Shown one piece after another: positions 37,464 to 49,091 of a stretch of DNA of 64,000 nucleotides. Below the pieces are notes generated by a model, which did not search any database, was not told the DNA's origin, and was given only the letters and a program-made list of their open reading frames with translations. Within the stretch, counting starts at the first letter, position 1. Every line of letters starts with the position of its first letter. The translations under genes were made by a program, and so were the position numbers. The stretch covers positions 2,852,001 to 2,916,000 of the forward strand of contig JAFFJZ010000020.1 in the NCBI GenBank assembly GCA_018340375.1, written 5' to 3'. This DNA comes from Gonatopus flavifemur. Lineage: Eukaryota; Arthropoda; Insecta; Hymenoptera; Dryinidae.

Positions 37464-38340
37464 TAGTCACATTCAAGCAAAATTATATTACATTCAGCTG
37501 ATTAGAATATAACGAAGGCATACCCCTAAAAAATTCTAAAAATATCCGTTTTCAGTATCGATTACACTTTTTGAAGAAATATATTGTATTTCTGATTCGA
37601 ATGATACAAAATATATGTGAATAGGTAAGTGTATCCTACTATCGCAGGTTATGTAATTATGAGATTTGTGAAATGCAGAAGTTTAAATCGATTGTTGAAA
37701 CAAATTCGAAATTGAATGTGAAGAAACATTGTATATTATAAATGTTAATATTACACACTGAACATTTTTGGACAATACATGGTATACGCATCATTTGATT
37801 TTCCGATATTTATGCGTGCATTTGTTGGAATAAATGATTCAACCTTTAACAACATGAAGAGGAAATCCACAGTTTTCGATACTTTATTGGAATAGCTTTG
37901 ACAAAATTATCTTTCAAAAAATAGTATATTTTGTATCCTTTACTTATCAACTGTAATTATACGTTAAATAATGTAATACATAACATAACATCCATATAAT
38001 AAAGTGATTTTCAAATAACTCCAAAAATAGTAGCAAAAGACATGGAAGTATTTCACATAACTACTGTCAATACATTTGTATTTCAAATAGTATTATATCT
38101 TATGGATTCATTCGAAATCTGTCTATTCATATTCATTTGTATGCGGTGTTTGAGCCTTTGCATCGATTTTCATCAAGGATAAACTTCATTAATGGCATGT
38201 GACGAATATAAAAGACCCAATAGATATTTTCCGCATTTTGACCATTTTTGCCAATTTTCATCATTTTAACTGGTTTAAACCACTCTTATCCAGTGGCTAG
38301 GACAAAAGTGATAAAAGCCGAATTTTTTCCAACCCTGTTA

Positions 38341-39622
38341 TTAGGTGTACAAATAAGTTTCCGCGGTTTTTTATAAAAAATTAAGAATTTATTGTAAAGG
38401 AAAAGTACATTACGTTTTATTTAAAGTATTTTCCATCATTTGCCACTACTTTTCCCCATCTTTCTGGCAACATTCGGATACCCCGTCGAAAAAACTCTTC
38501 ATCTTTTGACGCTATCCACAAATCTACCCAATTTTTGGTGTCTTCATATGATGTGAAGCGCTGCTCAGACAGACCATGTGCCATCGACCGGAACAGGTGA
38601 TAATCAGAAGGGGCTAAGTCTGGTGAATACGGCGGGTGGGGTAAAACTTCCCAGTTGAGTGTTTCCAAGTATGTTTTTACCGGCGCCGCAACATGTGGAC
38701 GAGCATTATCGTGTAAAAGAATAATTTTGTCGTGTCTGGAGTAGTAATGGGCGCGTTTTTCCTTAAGTGCCCGACTCAATCTCATCAATTGTGTTCGGTA
38801 GAGAGCTCCAGTAATGGTTTCGCTTGGTTTCAGCAATTCATAATACACGACACCAAGCTGATCCCACCAAATACACAGCATGAGTTTTTTTCCATGAATA
38901 TTCGGCTTAGCTGTCGATGTTGATGGTTCGCCGGGCTTAACCCATGACTTTCTCTTCTTTGGATTATCGTAGTGAATCCATTTTTCGTCACCAGTGACTA
39001 TACGATGCAAAAACTCTTTTTTATTCCTGGCAAGCAGCATTTCACTCATGCATAATCGGCGTTCAACGTCTCTCGGCTTTAGTTCATATGGAACCCAATT
39101 TCCTTGTTTTTGAATCATTCCTAACGATTTTAAACGATGTGAAATTGCTTGTTGAGTCACTTGTAGAGTAAGTGCAAGTTCTTTTGCGTTTGGGACGAAT
39201 CTTCCTCCAATAGTACTTCTAATTCCATGTCTTCGTACACTTTCGGCCTTCCACTGCGTTCTTTGTCTTTAACGTCAAACTCACCGTTCTTAAACTTTTG
39301 AAACCATTCCTGACAACTTCTCTCACTTAAAGCAGCTTCACCATATGCTTCTAGAAGCAATCGATGCGCCTCAGCTGCAGATTTTTTCACATTAAAGAAG
39401 TAAATCAAAAGTTCCCGCAAATGATGCTTATTCGGAATAAAACTTGACATTTTTGCACGAAAAAAATTACGTGATGCTGATACGGAATCACTAGTACTTC
39501 AAGGTTATGGTGTTGCCAGATGACTAAACTTGGGATATTACGTTTTACATCTGACAATTTCTCCATAACCTTCTGGTGGGGCCATCTTTTGACAAACCGC
39601 GGAAACTTATTTGTACACCTAA
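38341..39622 (-). mobile_element. Full-length mariner element, copy 1
   Basis: This 1,282-bp Tc1/mariner transposon has 29-bp perfect terminal inverted repeats beginning TTAGGTGTACAAATAAGTTT. It is flanked by TA at 38339-38340 and 39623-39624, the expected target duplication. Length, ends and encoded transposase all match mariner. The perfect repeats suggest recent insertion, although the transposase carries a frameshift. Confidence 0.96.
38417..39450 (-). pseudogene. Mariner transposase with one frameshift
   Basis: Cut-and-paste transposase of about 345 residues. The N-terminal helix-turn-helix region (39450 down to about 39187) contains EAHRLLLEAYGEAALSERSC and RSGRPKVYED. After a single-base shift in the CAAAAGAAC run near 39178-39186, the frame continues to 38417. 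The catalytic motifs are intact: VTGDEKWIHYDN, LLHDNARPH and YSPDLAPSDY. There are exactly 34 residues between the second and third Asp, the DD34D signature of mariner. The C-terminal RGIRMLPERWGKVVANDG is also conserved. The shift makes this copy non-functional unless it is a sequencing error. Confidence 0.93.
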
Positions 39623-39760
39623 TAGTTTTTGAGATATGGGCAGTTTTACATTGTTTTTTCTTTTTAATCAAAAGCATTCAAAGACCGTGTGCTACGTACT
39701 TGAACTTCATATCATTCACTAAGTTGGAAAAAAACAGATCTCAAGAAAAAAACATTTTAA

Positions 39761-40041
39761 CCCATACAACACAAGAGTCCCCGCAAAGAGCTCCCGTTAT
39801 GCGACCAACAATGAGCTCAATATGAATCCAATGAATTGAAACTGAACTCTTGATGGACAACTAAATGTTCAGAGAGAACTCATATCGAGATTTCATAATG
39901 AATTCTCCGGGCATTCAATAGTTTTCCATTTTGAATTCATTGAATTCATATTGAATTCATTATTGGTCGCATAACGGGGACTATTCAAGAGGTCTTTGAG
40001 GAGTCTTCATAAATTCAAATTGATAATTTGTGCTGGCTGGG
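39761..40041. mobile_element. 281-bp CCCATACAACAC MITE
   Basis: The ends CCCATACAACAC and GTGCTGGCTGGG are imperfect inverses. The inner text CCCGTTATGCGACCAACAAT is shared, inverted, with the element at 34359-34658. No clear target duplication. Confidence 0.6.
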
Positions 40042-40375
40042 ATAGATTCTTGATATTGGTTTTCCGATTATATATCAGTGCCGGGCCTAGCAAATACTAT
40101 GTCTCTCTTTACGTCCATTCAAACATGCAGGTTAAGGAGATACGAGCGATGGTGTCGAACCTCTCTTTCTATCATATAGGTGTGTCCTGTTCTAACCAAC
40201 GTGTGTTCGGTCGGTGAGCGCATGGAGCTGAAACTAGCGGCCAAAAGCTGGCAGCCGATTGATGTAATTTTTGATACAATCATTTTATCAAGTATTCAAG
40301 TAGCAAAATCGCTTAGTCGGAAGCAGGACGCAGGGCGTAGGGCAGGGACGTAGGATTGGGTACGCACGATACGTT

Positions 40376-40600
40376 CCCACACAGCACAGCCATATCCCAA
40401 ATGAACTCCCAATCAGTTCCCGTATGTCAGTTCAGAAAGAATCCATAAAGAACTCTCCGAATTCTTAAAGAATTCTTATTGAATCCCAGGTATTCATATG
40501 GAACTCCTTCTGAACTATCATACGGGCACTCTTGAAGAACTCCACGATGAATTCATAAAGAATTCTTTATGAATCCATCGGGACCAGTGTGCTGTGTGGG
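40376..40600. mobile_element. 225-bp CCCACACAGCACAG MITE
   Basis: The ends CCCACACAGCACAG and the inverse GTGTGCTGTGTGGG are flanked by TT. The inner text CCGTATG and its inverse CATACGGG suggest nested arms. Sequence from 40601 to 41097 and from 40042 to 40375 shows no gene. Confidence 0.75.
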
Positions 40601-41097
40601 TTAGGTTTTATGCATGGAATAATGTGCGCATAGAACTCACACAGAAAATGCAGACAACTAACAGGAGTGTTCTTTATCATCTTTTTTCATGGTCAAATTG
40701 AGTTATGATTTTTAAACTGTGAATTTGTTCCAATCATAGTACTCTGTAACATACATTTCATGCGTTCTAAATTGTGAATCTCAAGTAAAAATTAATTTTA
40801 CGATGATTTATGCATTCTCTGCATTTTGTGCATATTCTACATATTTCATGCATAATCTGCGCATATTTAACGCATAATACTTATCGCGTGCACGCAGAAT
40901 CCAACCCTTATTGGAAGCTACTCAATCAATTCCTGATATGAAAAACATTCGGAGCAAGTTCCATGGAAAAATTGCAACAATTGGCTGCTAACTTTTGGCT
41001 CTAGTTTCAGCGTCATGGTAAGCGCTGGTATCAGTGGTATCCCCTTGAGAAAAGATCGAAAGGGAGGCAAACTGTTGCTCTTTTAATCCTTCAGTAA

Positions 41098-41405
41098 GAG
41101 GATACCAGACTTCTCATCGGAGCAAGTTTTTTTGCAACATAATACTCAAGACTAAATTCATAAAAAAATCTGAAATTCCCAGAGATGATTCTTTGAGACT
41201 GTATCTACGTCTGTACCGAACCCGAATTTCAAATTTCGAAACATTTTTTTTCAAAAATTTTTTCTCAAAAATGAAATTCGGGCTCTGTACAGGCGTAGAT
41301 ACAGTCTCAAAGAATCATCTCTGAGAATTTCAGATTTTTTTATGAATTCAGTCTTGAGTATTTTATTGCGGAAAAACTTACTCCGATGGTAAATCAGGTA
41401 TCCTC
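41098..41405. mobile_element. 308-bp GAGGATACCAG foldback
   Basis: The left end GAGGATACCAGACTTCTCAT and the right end GGTATCCTC are inverted. TTAA follows on the right (41406-41409) and a mutated GTAA precedes on the left. The arms run over 130 bp through AAACTTACTCCGATG-like and GTACCGAACCCGAATTTCAA text. It belongs with the piggyBac-like family seen at 5098 and 13690. Confidence 0.7.
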
Positions 41406-41425
41406 TTAACCTGCACGTTTGAATG

Positions 41426-41449
41426 GAGAGAGAGAGAGAGAGAGAGAAT
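41426..41449. repeat. (GA)n microsatellite
   Basis: About 12 uninterrupted GA dinucleotides. Confidence 0.9.
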
Positions 41450-41559
41450 TCGTTAGATCTGGCGCTGGTAAAGACCAATAGTAACCAATAGGCCGAATGC
41501 TATTGGAATCAATGATATCCTATGGGTTTCTATGTGGTTGTTGTCACAGAATCGATGTG

Positions 41560-41880
41560 AATTCATGCAACTAAACGGGACATTTACATGTCCCTGGAAT
41601 ATACATGCGACGTTTTTAGAACATCCTGAGACGTTATTTGCACGTTCGGTACTTTTTGGCACGATTTTCCCAGTTTTTTCCTATTTTTCCATGCTTTTTC
41701 CCTATTTTTGCATGGTTTTCCCCTGTTTTTTTCACAAACATGGAAAAACAGGAAAAAATTTAGAAATAGCATAAAAAAATAGGGAAAAAACAGGGGAAAT
41801 CCTGCCAAAAAATACCGAAATTTTCCATGAGAAAAGAATGAAAAAACAGGGAAAATTTTCCTACGGGAATACGTAGAATT
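41560..41880. repeat. Low-complexity inverted patch
   Basis: Runs of TTTTTCC / TTTTTGC text (about 41665-41740) are followed by their approximate inverse (about 41740-41860), forming a long weak foldback. The adjoining 41575-41652 block, with CATGCGACGTTTTTAGAACA, recurs inverted inside the MITE at 45771-46144. No gene. Confidence 0.5.
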
Positions 41881-41889
41881 GCACAAATC

Positions 41890-42605
41890 CACAATTTCAA
41901 CTCGTGAGATCAAACAGTTGTGGAAACGAGTTGCGCTTATCTCGAATATTCCAGCTTGTAGGATCCGGTGGTTGTAGGATTGAACCAATCGACAATTCTA
42001 ACTTGTAGGACTGAACCTCGCGACATTTTTCACTTGTAGGATCCGTTGGTTGTAGAATTGAACCAATCGACAATTCTAACTTGTAGGATCCGTTGGTTGT
42101 AGGACTGAACCTCACGACATTTCTACTTGTAGGATCTACTGGTTGTAGAATTGAACCAATCGACAATTTTAACTTGTAGGATCTTGCAGTTGTAGGACTG
42201 AACCTCGCAACATTTTTCACTTGTAGGATCAAACAGTTGTACAATTTACTGGTTGTAGAATTGCACCAATCGACAATTTCAACTTGTAGGATCGAACAGT
42301 TGTAGAAACGAGCTCTGCGTTTATCAAAAATATTTCAACTTGTAGGATCCGTTGGTTGTAGGTTTGAACTTCGCGACATTTTTCACTTGTAGGATCAAAC
42401 AGTTGCAGAATCTACTGGTTGTAGAAATGCACCAATCGACAATTTCAACTTGTAGGATCGAACAGTTGTAGAATTAACTGGTTGTAGGATTGAACCAATC
42501 GACAATTTTAACTTGTGGGATGAACCAGTTGTAGGATAATCAGGTTGTAGGATTGAGCCACGTCACATAATGGTTGTAGGATCGGTAAGTTGTAGGATTG
42601 AAACT
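41890..42605 (-). repeat. Tandem CCTACAA array, copy 2 (inverted)
   Basis: Reverse complement of the array at 27370-28085. Distinctive non-repetitive variants are shared in order, for example ATTATGTGACGTGGCTCAAT near the outer edge and TTTTTGATAAACGCAGAGCT in the middle. The two arrays are therefore copies of one long sequence, not independent amplifications. The outer edge abuts the 191-bp foldback at 42612. Confidence 0.85.
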
Positions 42606-42611
42606 TGTAGG

Positions 42612-45180
42612 ACTGCAGGCCTCTCAAAAGTACGGAGGAGAAAAACAGAACGATACGGAAACCAGAGCCTCTGATCTATACAATAAGCAGAAAATCAGGA
42701 GGATACTCGTTGATTTAGACGTGAAATGAGGGATTTTAAAATAAGATGATTCTCGACGAAAGTCGATGCCACACGCGTATCAAGCGTCTACAGAGGAGAC
42801 GTGGTCGGAGCAATGAAACGACGGAGGGAGGAGAACGGAGAAGAACGTTGGCCACGCCCCAATGTCTGGACACAGAGAAGAGATGTTAGTAGTGGAAAAG
42901 TCGTAGGAAAGTAGTTCACCAGTAGTTGGTGAGATTCTTACACTTTTTCCTCGATCTGACGGTTCTATGAATATTGCATGGGGTATATCTATAATCTGTA
43001 GGTATCTAAGAGATGTTGAAAGATGTAAAAATGCTCACACGAAAATTTCGAATCAATCAGAACGACTTAACTCGAGAAAGTACTGCTCAAGTCGTGGACA
43101 AGTAGGTAAAAAGTAGTTGGTGAGATTCTCACACTTTTTCCTCGATCTGACGGTTCTATGAATATTCCATGGGGTATATCTATAATCTGTAGGTATCTGG
43201 GGGATGTTGAAACATGTTACGATGCGCACACGAAAATTCCAAATCAATCAGAACGACATAACTCGAGAAAGTACTGCTCAAGTCGTGGAAAAGTAGTTCA
43301 CAAGTAGTTGGTGAGATTCTCACACTTTTTCCTCGATCTGACGGTTCTATGAATTTTCCATGGGGTATATCTATGATGTATGAGTATCTGGGGGATGTTG
43401 AATCATGTAACAATGTTTACACGAAAATTCCGAATCAATCAGATCGACATAACTCGAGAAAGTACTGCTCAAGTCAAGATATACCCCATGCAATATTCAT
43501 AGAACCGTCAGATCGGGGAAAAATGTGAGAATCTCACCAACTACTTTGCACCTGCGTTTCCACGACTTGAGCAGTACTTTCTCGAGTTATGTCGTTCTGA
43601 TTGATTTGGAATTTTCGTGTGAGCATTTTTACATGTTTCAACATCTCTTAGATACCTACAGATTATAGATATACCCCATGCAATATTCGTAGAACCGTCA
43701 GATCGAGGAAAAAGTGTGAGAATCTGACCAACTACTTGTGAACTACTTTTCCACGACTTACACATTATCTTTCTCATTTATATGGTTTTGATTCTCTCGA
43801 AACCTCCGTCAATATTCATTCATATGATCCAGAATCTCACACGTAATTCTACAGCATAGACATACCCCATAGAATTCCCATGGAAGTGTTAGATCAATGG
43901 AAAAAGGTGCGAATGCCACCAACAACTTATTTACTACTTTCCCGCTACTTGAGCAGTACTTCTTCGAGTTATGTCGTTCTGATTGATTTGGAATTTTCGT
44001 GTAAACATTGTTACATGATTCGACATCTCCCAGATACTCATACATCATAGATATACCCCATGGAAAATTCATAGAACCGTCAGATCGAGGAAAAAGTGTG
44101 AGAATCTCACCAACTACTTGTGAACTACTTTTCCACGACTTGAGCAGTACTTTCTCGAGTTATGTCGTTCGGATTGATTTGGAATTTTCGTGTGAGCATC
44201 GTAACATGTTTCAACATCCCCCAGATACCTACAGATTATAGATATACCCCATGGAATATTCATAGAACCGTCAGATCGAGGAAAAAGTGTGAGAATCTCA
44301 CCAACTACTTTTTACCTACTTGTCCACGACTTGAGCAGTACTTTCTCGAGTTAAGTCGTTCTGATTGATTCAAAATTTTCGTGTGAGCATTTTTACATCT
44401 TTCAACATCTCTCAGATACCTACAGATTATAGATATACCCCATGCAATATTCATAGAACCGTCAGATCGAGGAAAAAGTGTGAGAATCTCACCAACTACT
44501 TTGTACCTACTTTTCCACGACTTGAGCAGTACTTTCACGAGTTAAGTCGTTCTGATTGATTCGAAATTTTCGTGTAAGCATTGTTACATGATTCAACATC
44601 TCTTAGATACCTACAGATCATAGAGATACCCCATGCAATATTCATAGAACCGTCAGATCGAGGAAAAAGTGTGAGAATCTCACCAACTACTTTTTACCTA
44701 CTTTTCCACGACTTGAGCAGTACTTTCACGAGTTAAGTCGTTCTGATTGATTCGAAATTTTCGTGTAAGCATTGTTACATGATTCAACATCTCTTAGATA
44801 CCTACAGATCATAGAGATACCCCATGCAATATTCATAGAACCGTCAGATCGAGGAAAAAGTGTGAGAATCTCACCAACTACTTGTGAACTACTTTCCTAC
44901 GACTTCTTCACCACTAACATCTCTCCTCTGTGTCCAGACATTGGGGCTTGGCCAACGTTTTTCTCCATTCTTCTTCCTCCATCGTTTCATTGCTCCGACC
45001 ACGCCTCCTCTGTAGACGCTTGATACGCGTGTGGTATCGATTTTCGTCGAAAATGATCTTATTTTGAAATCGCTCATTTCACATCCAAATCAACGAGTAT
45101 CATCCTGATTTTGTGCTCATTGTATAGATCAGAGTCTCTAGTTTCCGTATCGTTTTTTATTTTTCCTCTTACGTACTTTT
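42612..45180. mobile_element. 2.5-kb foldback with 191-bp tandem units
   Basis: The outer arms (about 42612-42905 and 44890-45180) are inverse copies carrying ACACGCGTATCAAGCGTCTA and CAATGTCTGGACACAGAG. Inside, the left arm has three direct 191-bp units, marked by TCGATCTGACGGTTCTATGA at 42951, 43142 and 43333. The right arm has eight inverted units, marked near 43507, 43697, 43880 (diverged), 44079, 44270, 44459, 44655 and 44849. The arms meet at about 43475-43485. The layout recalls Foldback elements: long inverted ends filled with tandem repeats and no transposase. Repeated frames here are artefacts. From 45181 to about 45480 I see no gene. Confidence 0.78.
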
Positions 45181-45770
45181 TTCTCAAAGAAAATCACATT
45201 TTTCTTCCCTACTTTTTTACTACTTTTCCACTACTCGATTTTGCACATTTAGATCTACTTTTCCACTACTTTTCCACTACTCCACATTCTAACAGGGTTT
45301 TTATTCCTTCACATATATCTCTCTGGGCCCATCACCTGTTATGAACACGAAATGACTTTTTAGATATAAAACAGGAGAGAAATAAAATAAACACGCATGT
45401 GTTCACGCAACTAAGCGCTGGACAATACTCATATATTTCGTACAAGAACATAGATAGATCAAGGTACATCATACCAACGTAAAGGTGGCGTTAGTGGTCT
45501 CAACAATTATTTCTGCGTGATGATGGTGCGAGCAACCCGGAGTACTCTGCTGCATCTTCTATTCGTTGCGCATATTGTGGGCACGGTCTTAAGCAGATGA
45601 ATTATATTGTCGACTCGAGTAATTGTACCTTAGATTTATTATTCTCTGCTTTTGACAATATCTCCGTGTCTAGAGCCTTTGATTCTCTGGTGAATGTCGA
45701 TGCGTATCATCCTCCCTTGCTCTGCTCTATCCCTCTCCGCCTTAGGGGAAACTTATCTTGATCTTCAGTA

Positions 45771-46144
45771 CCCATACAGCACCGGGAGGTTTCCTAAACG
45801 TTCAGAAGACGTGCTTGATTTAACAGAGAACGTGCAAATAACGTCTCAGGATGTTCTAAAAACGTCGCATGTATGTCCCAGGGACATGCAAATGTCTCGG
45901 TTAGTTCTATCTATGTCCCCCTGTGACTTTGTGGTTTTTCAAGGTTAGTTTTCATGAAAGTACGTTTAGAAGACATGATGAAAACGTCTGGTAGTAGATC
46001 AAAGGAACGTGCTTAAAACGTATTCAAGGATATCAAATGGGAAGATACTCTAAATGTTTGTAAAACTTGCTTCAGCGGGACCAAAACACGCAAAACCAAG
46101 AGCACGTTTTCAAAACGTTCAAAGAACTTTCTGTGCTGTCTGGG
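45771..46144. mobile_element. 374-bp CCCATACAGCAC MITE in the LINE
   Basis: The ends are CCCATACAGCAC and GTGCTGTCTGGG, flanked by TA at 45769-45770 and 46145-46146. Removing the element and one TA restores the LINE reading frame (LQ followed by YGFYKNF). This proves both the insertion and its exact limits. Confidence 0.9.
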
Positions 46145-46266
46145 TATGGCTTCTACAAAAACTTTAGGAACTCAGGTTTTATTAGCATTAACAATTTTTT
46201 GGGTTCCTTTGATTGGGTCTCTTCGCTTGCGGATTGTTCTGTTAACGGAACAGTATCTATTCTCTA

Positions 46267-47369
46267 CACTGTAAAAAAAAACTGGAAATTTACTGTGCAA
46301 CTGGACTGGAAATTTCCAGTGCTAGTACTGGAATATGGATATTCCAGTACATGTACAGAGATTTTGTTGTTACGTTACTGAAAATTTACCAAGCATAACT
46401 GAAAATTCAGTCATTGTACTGGAATTTTCAAGTTTGAGATGATGTACTGAAATTTTGCCATGATTTCGCGAAAATTTTACCGGCTCGTACTACAATTTTA
46501 TAGTTCTTGTGCATCAAAAAAAAATATTCCCTCAAAAAGGACTTGAGAAAAAATTTGGAATTTAGAAAAAAAAACCTAATCGTTGGTATACTGGAATTAT
46601 ACAGGTTTTTAACTGCAATTCTCAGGTTTTGTGATGGAATTTTCCAGTTACTATGCAATTGAATTATACAGGTTTTGAACTGCAATTTTCAGGTCGTGTG
46701 ATGGAATTTTCCAGTTGCTATGCAACGGAATTTAATCACTGTTGCACTGAAATTTTCCACTTCTATTGGACTTCGTCATTTCTGGCAGGAAAAATTTCAA
46801 GTCTTTATATTAAAAATTTCCTGATTGAGATTTTGAATAATAATTGTAATTGTAGCCAATGAAATTGATATATGAGGTTTTTCCAAGACTTATCCTCTTG
46901 TGTTCTAGATATGAAGCATATGTAGTAACCCAAGCTGGCCTTCCAACATGTCGCGCTATAGCTCATCGGTTAGGTCTTAGGTTTCAGTTGGTAGGCAGGT
47001 AGAAAAGTGTGGGTTCAAATCCTGTTAGGTAGACATGAGTTTCTGTCCATCCAAATGAACGATCAAAAGTTTCTCAATCATCTTGGAACACAAGGACCCT
47101 GCAAAATCACTTTGCGTAAGCAATTTTTTTTCAATTTTCATGGATATTTTCAGCATTAATTTTCCAGTACATGTCCTGGAAAAGTCCAGCTCGTGTACTG
47201 AAAAATTCCAGTACCGAGGCTCAGAAAATTTCCAGTTTTGATGCGGAAATTCCATAACGTTTGCACTGAATTTTTGCAGTACAAATGTGCTGAAATTTTC
47301 CGGTACATGTACAGGTTAATGACTTCCAGTACATGTACTGGAATTTTCCGGTGAAATTTTTTTACAGTG
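46267..47369. mobile_element. 1,103-bp CACTGTAAAAA element in the LINE
   Basis: The ends are CACTGTAAAAAAAAACTGG and the inverse TTTTTTTACAGTG, flanked by TA at 46265-46266 and 47370-47371. Removing it joins SILY to NTLHSAID in frame. Subterminal regions are packed with variants of CTGGAAATTTCCAGT and ACTGGAATTTTCCAGTAC, on both strands and both sides. The centre is unrelated and holds a tRNA-like patch. The many short sub-repeats could be transposase-binding sites. Confidence 0.88.
46952..47035 (+). ncRNA. tRNA-like promoter boxes, probable SINE remnant
   Basis: TAGCTCATCGGT at 46959-46970 fits the Pol III A box and GGTTCAAATCC at 47012-47022 fits the B box exactly. The spacing of 53 bp is somewhat long for an ordinary tRNA. 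I cannot draw a sound acceptor or T stem, so this is more likely a tRNA-derived SINE head than a functional tRNA. It lies in the middle of the CACTGTAAAAA element. Confidence 0.45.
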
Positions 47370-48370
47370 TACAATACACTACATAGCGCCATTGACAGGT
47401 TCGTGCCAACTAGGCATTCTCGTGAGAGTAAATTCCCTTTGTGGTTTTCGTCTGATTTGATCAAAAAGATCAAGGATAAAAAGCGTGCTCATAGATTGTT
47501 CAAGCTCTCACCGTCTCAAGAAGTATATTCTATCTTTCAGAACCTCAGAGCTGAATGTAAATCCTTATGGGAGCGTTGCTACGCGGGCTATATGAGAGAA
47601 GTTGAAGGCATGTTGAAGCCTTTTGGAGCTATGTCAATTCTACCCGTCATACCAATGAATTATGACTTTTGACGATGTGTTTGTCTCTGACGGTTATGGA
47701 ATTGCTAATACCTTTGCTCAATATTTTGCCTCCACTTGTGCTGATACTAATGCCTCTTATGACCTGCCGTATGGGTTTTTAGAGAATCTAATTGATTCTA
47801 TTACTTTCCAACCTCATCTTTGCAAAGCTTTGGAACTTAAAGCTGAGTAAAAGTGCGGGACCAGATGGGATCCCTCCTTGTATTTGCAAAGAGTGTGCTT
47901 TTATTTGTATCTACTCCCTTAACTCTTATCTTCAATCTTTCTATTTCAAGTGGGGTCTTCCCTACTGCCTGGAAGGTATGCTTTGTAACACCAGTCTTTA
48001 AGAACGGGAGTAAGGCTGATGTTAAAAATTATAGGTCAATTTCTATTCAGAATGTTCTTGCTAAGATCCTTGATGGTCTTGTTACCACTACGCTCTATGG
48101 TGCTGTGACATCTATTTTGGATCCGAGCCGGGATGGGTTTGTTAGTGGTAAATCCACTGTTACGAACTTGTGCCTTTTTACCCAGTTTGTGTCCTCTTGT
48201 ATTGATAGAGGGGTGCAAGTTGACGCGATCTATCTGGATCTTAGCAAGGCCTTTGATAGGGTAAGCCATGATATCCTCATAAGTAAATCACATCAAGTTG
48301 GTGTGTGCAGCAATCTATTTAGATGGGTTGCTAGTTTTTTAAGCCATCGTTCTCAGTTTGTAGAAGTTAA

Positions 48371-49091
48371 GGAGGGGGGGGGTATGGTTATTTCGACAGA
48401 AAAAAGACATGTTTTTAAGATTTTTTTCTGCTTATACAGATGTTGTAAGTTTATTGAGTCAATCTCCATATGATGATGTAACATTCCAACAATACTTTAC
48501 TAAATTTTCATCGCAAAATATTGGAAATTGAGTGAGTGATAAGAAATCTCCGGAGGTGCCTCGAAAAAAAGTTGTTTTGCGGTGTTCACGATAACTCGAA
48601 ATCTACTGAACCAATCGTTTTGAAATTTTGCACAGTACTTTTTCACATGATTTCCCAGGTAACATCGAGGGCTTTTTTTTTTTAATATTTGTTGATTTTA
48701 CAACAACAAATAGGCTGATTGTTTCATGCGAAAATCGGTTTTCTTGCTTCAAAGTGTCGCGAAAAATTTAAAAATGAAGAAAAAAAAATCCCCTCGTCAT
48801 TACCTCGAAAAAATCTCCTTTAAAGAATGCATTTTGGTTCTTTTGTTTCAGATGATTCTGTCACAAGTTATCGTGAACACCGCAAAACAACTTTTTTTCG
48901 AGACACCTCCGGAGATTTCTTATCACTCGCTCAATTTCCAATATTTTGCGATGAAAATTTAGTAAAGTATTGTTGGAATGTTACATTATCATATGGAGAT
49001 TGACTCAATAAACTTACAACATCTGTATAAGCAGAAAAAAATCTTAAAAACATGTCTTTTTTCCGTCGAAATAACCATACCCCCCCCCCCC
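48371..49091. mobile_element. 721-bp TTAA foldback with G-run ends, in the LINE
   Basis: The ends are GGAGGGGGGGGGTATGG and CCATACCCCCCCCCCC, flanked by TTAA at 48367-48370 and 49092-49095. The arms run over 200 bp through TTTCGACAGAAAAAAGACAT and CAATCTCCATATGATGATGT. Removing the element with one TTAA joins the LINE frame as VEVKG-FCSDYLDV. The arms include GAAATCTCCGGAGGTGCCTC and its inverse. Probably piggyBac-like. Confidence 0.87.

Noticed and set aside
43053..44559. Families of similar 64-77-residue frames on both strands
   Set aside because: They follow the 191-bp units of the foldback element and appear in both orientations.
46952..47035. Functional tRNA gene
   Set aside because: A and B boxes are present but spacing is long and the acceptor and T stems do not pair; kept only as a SINE-like remnant.
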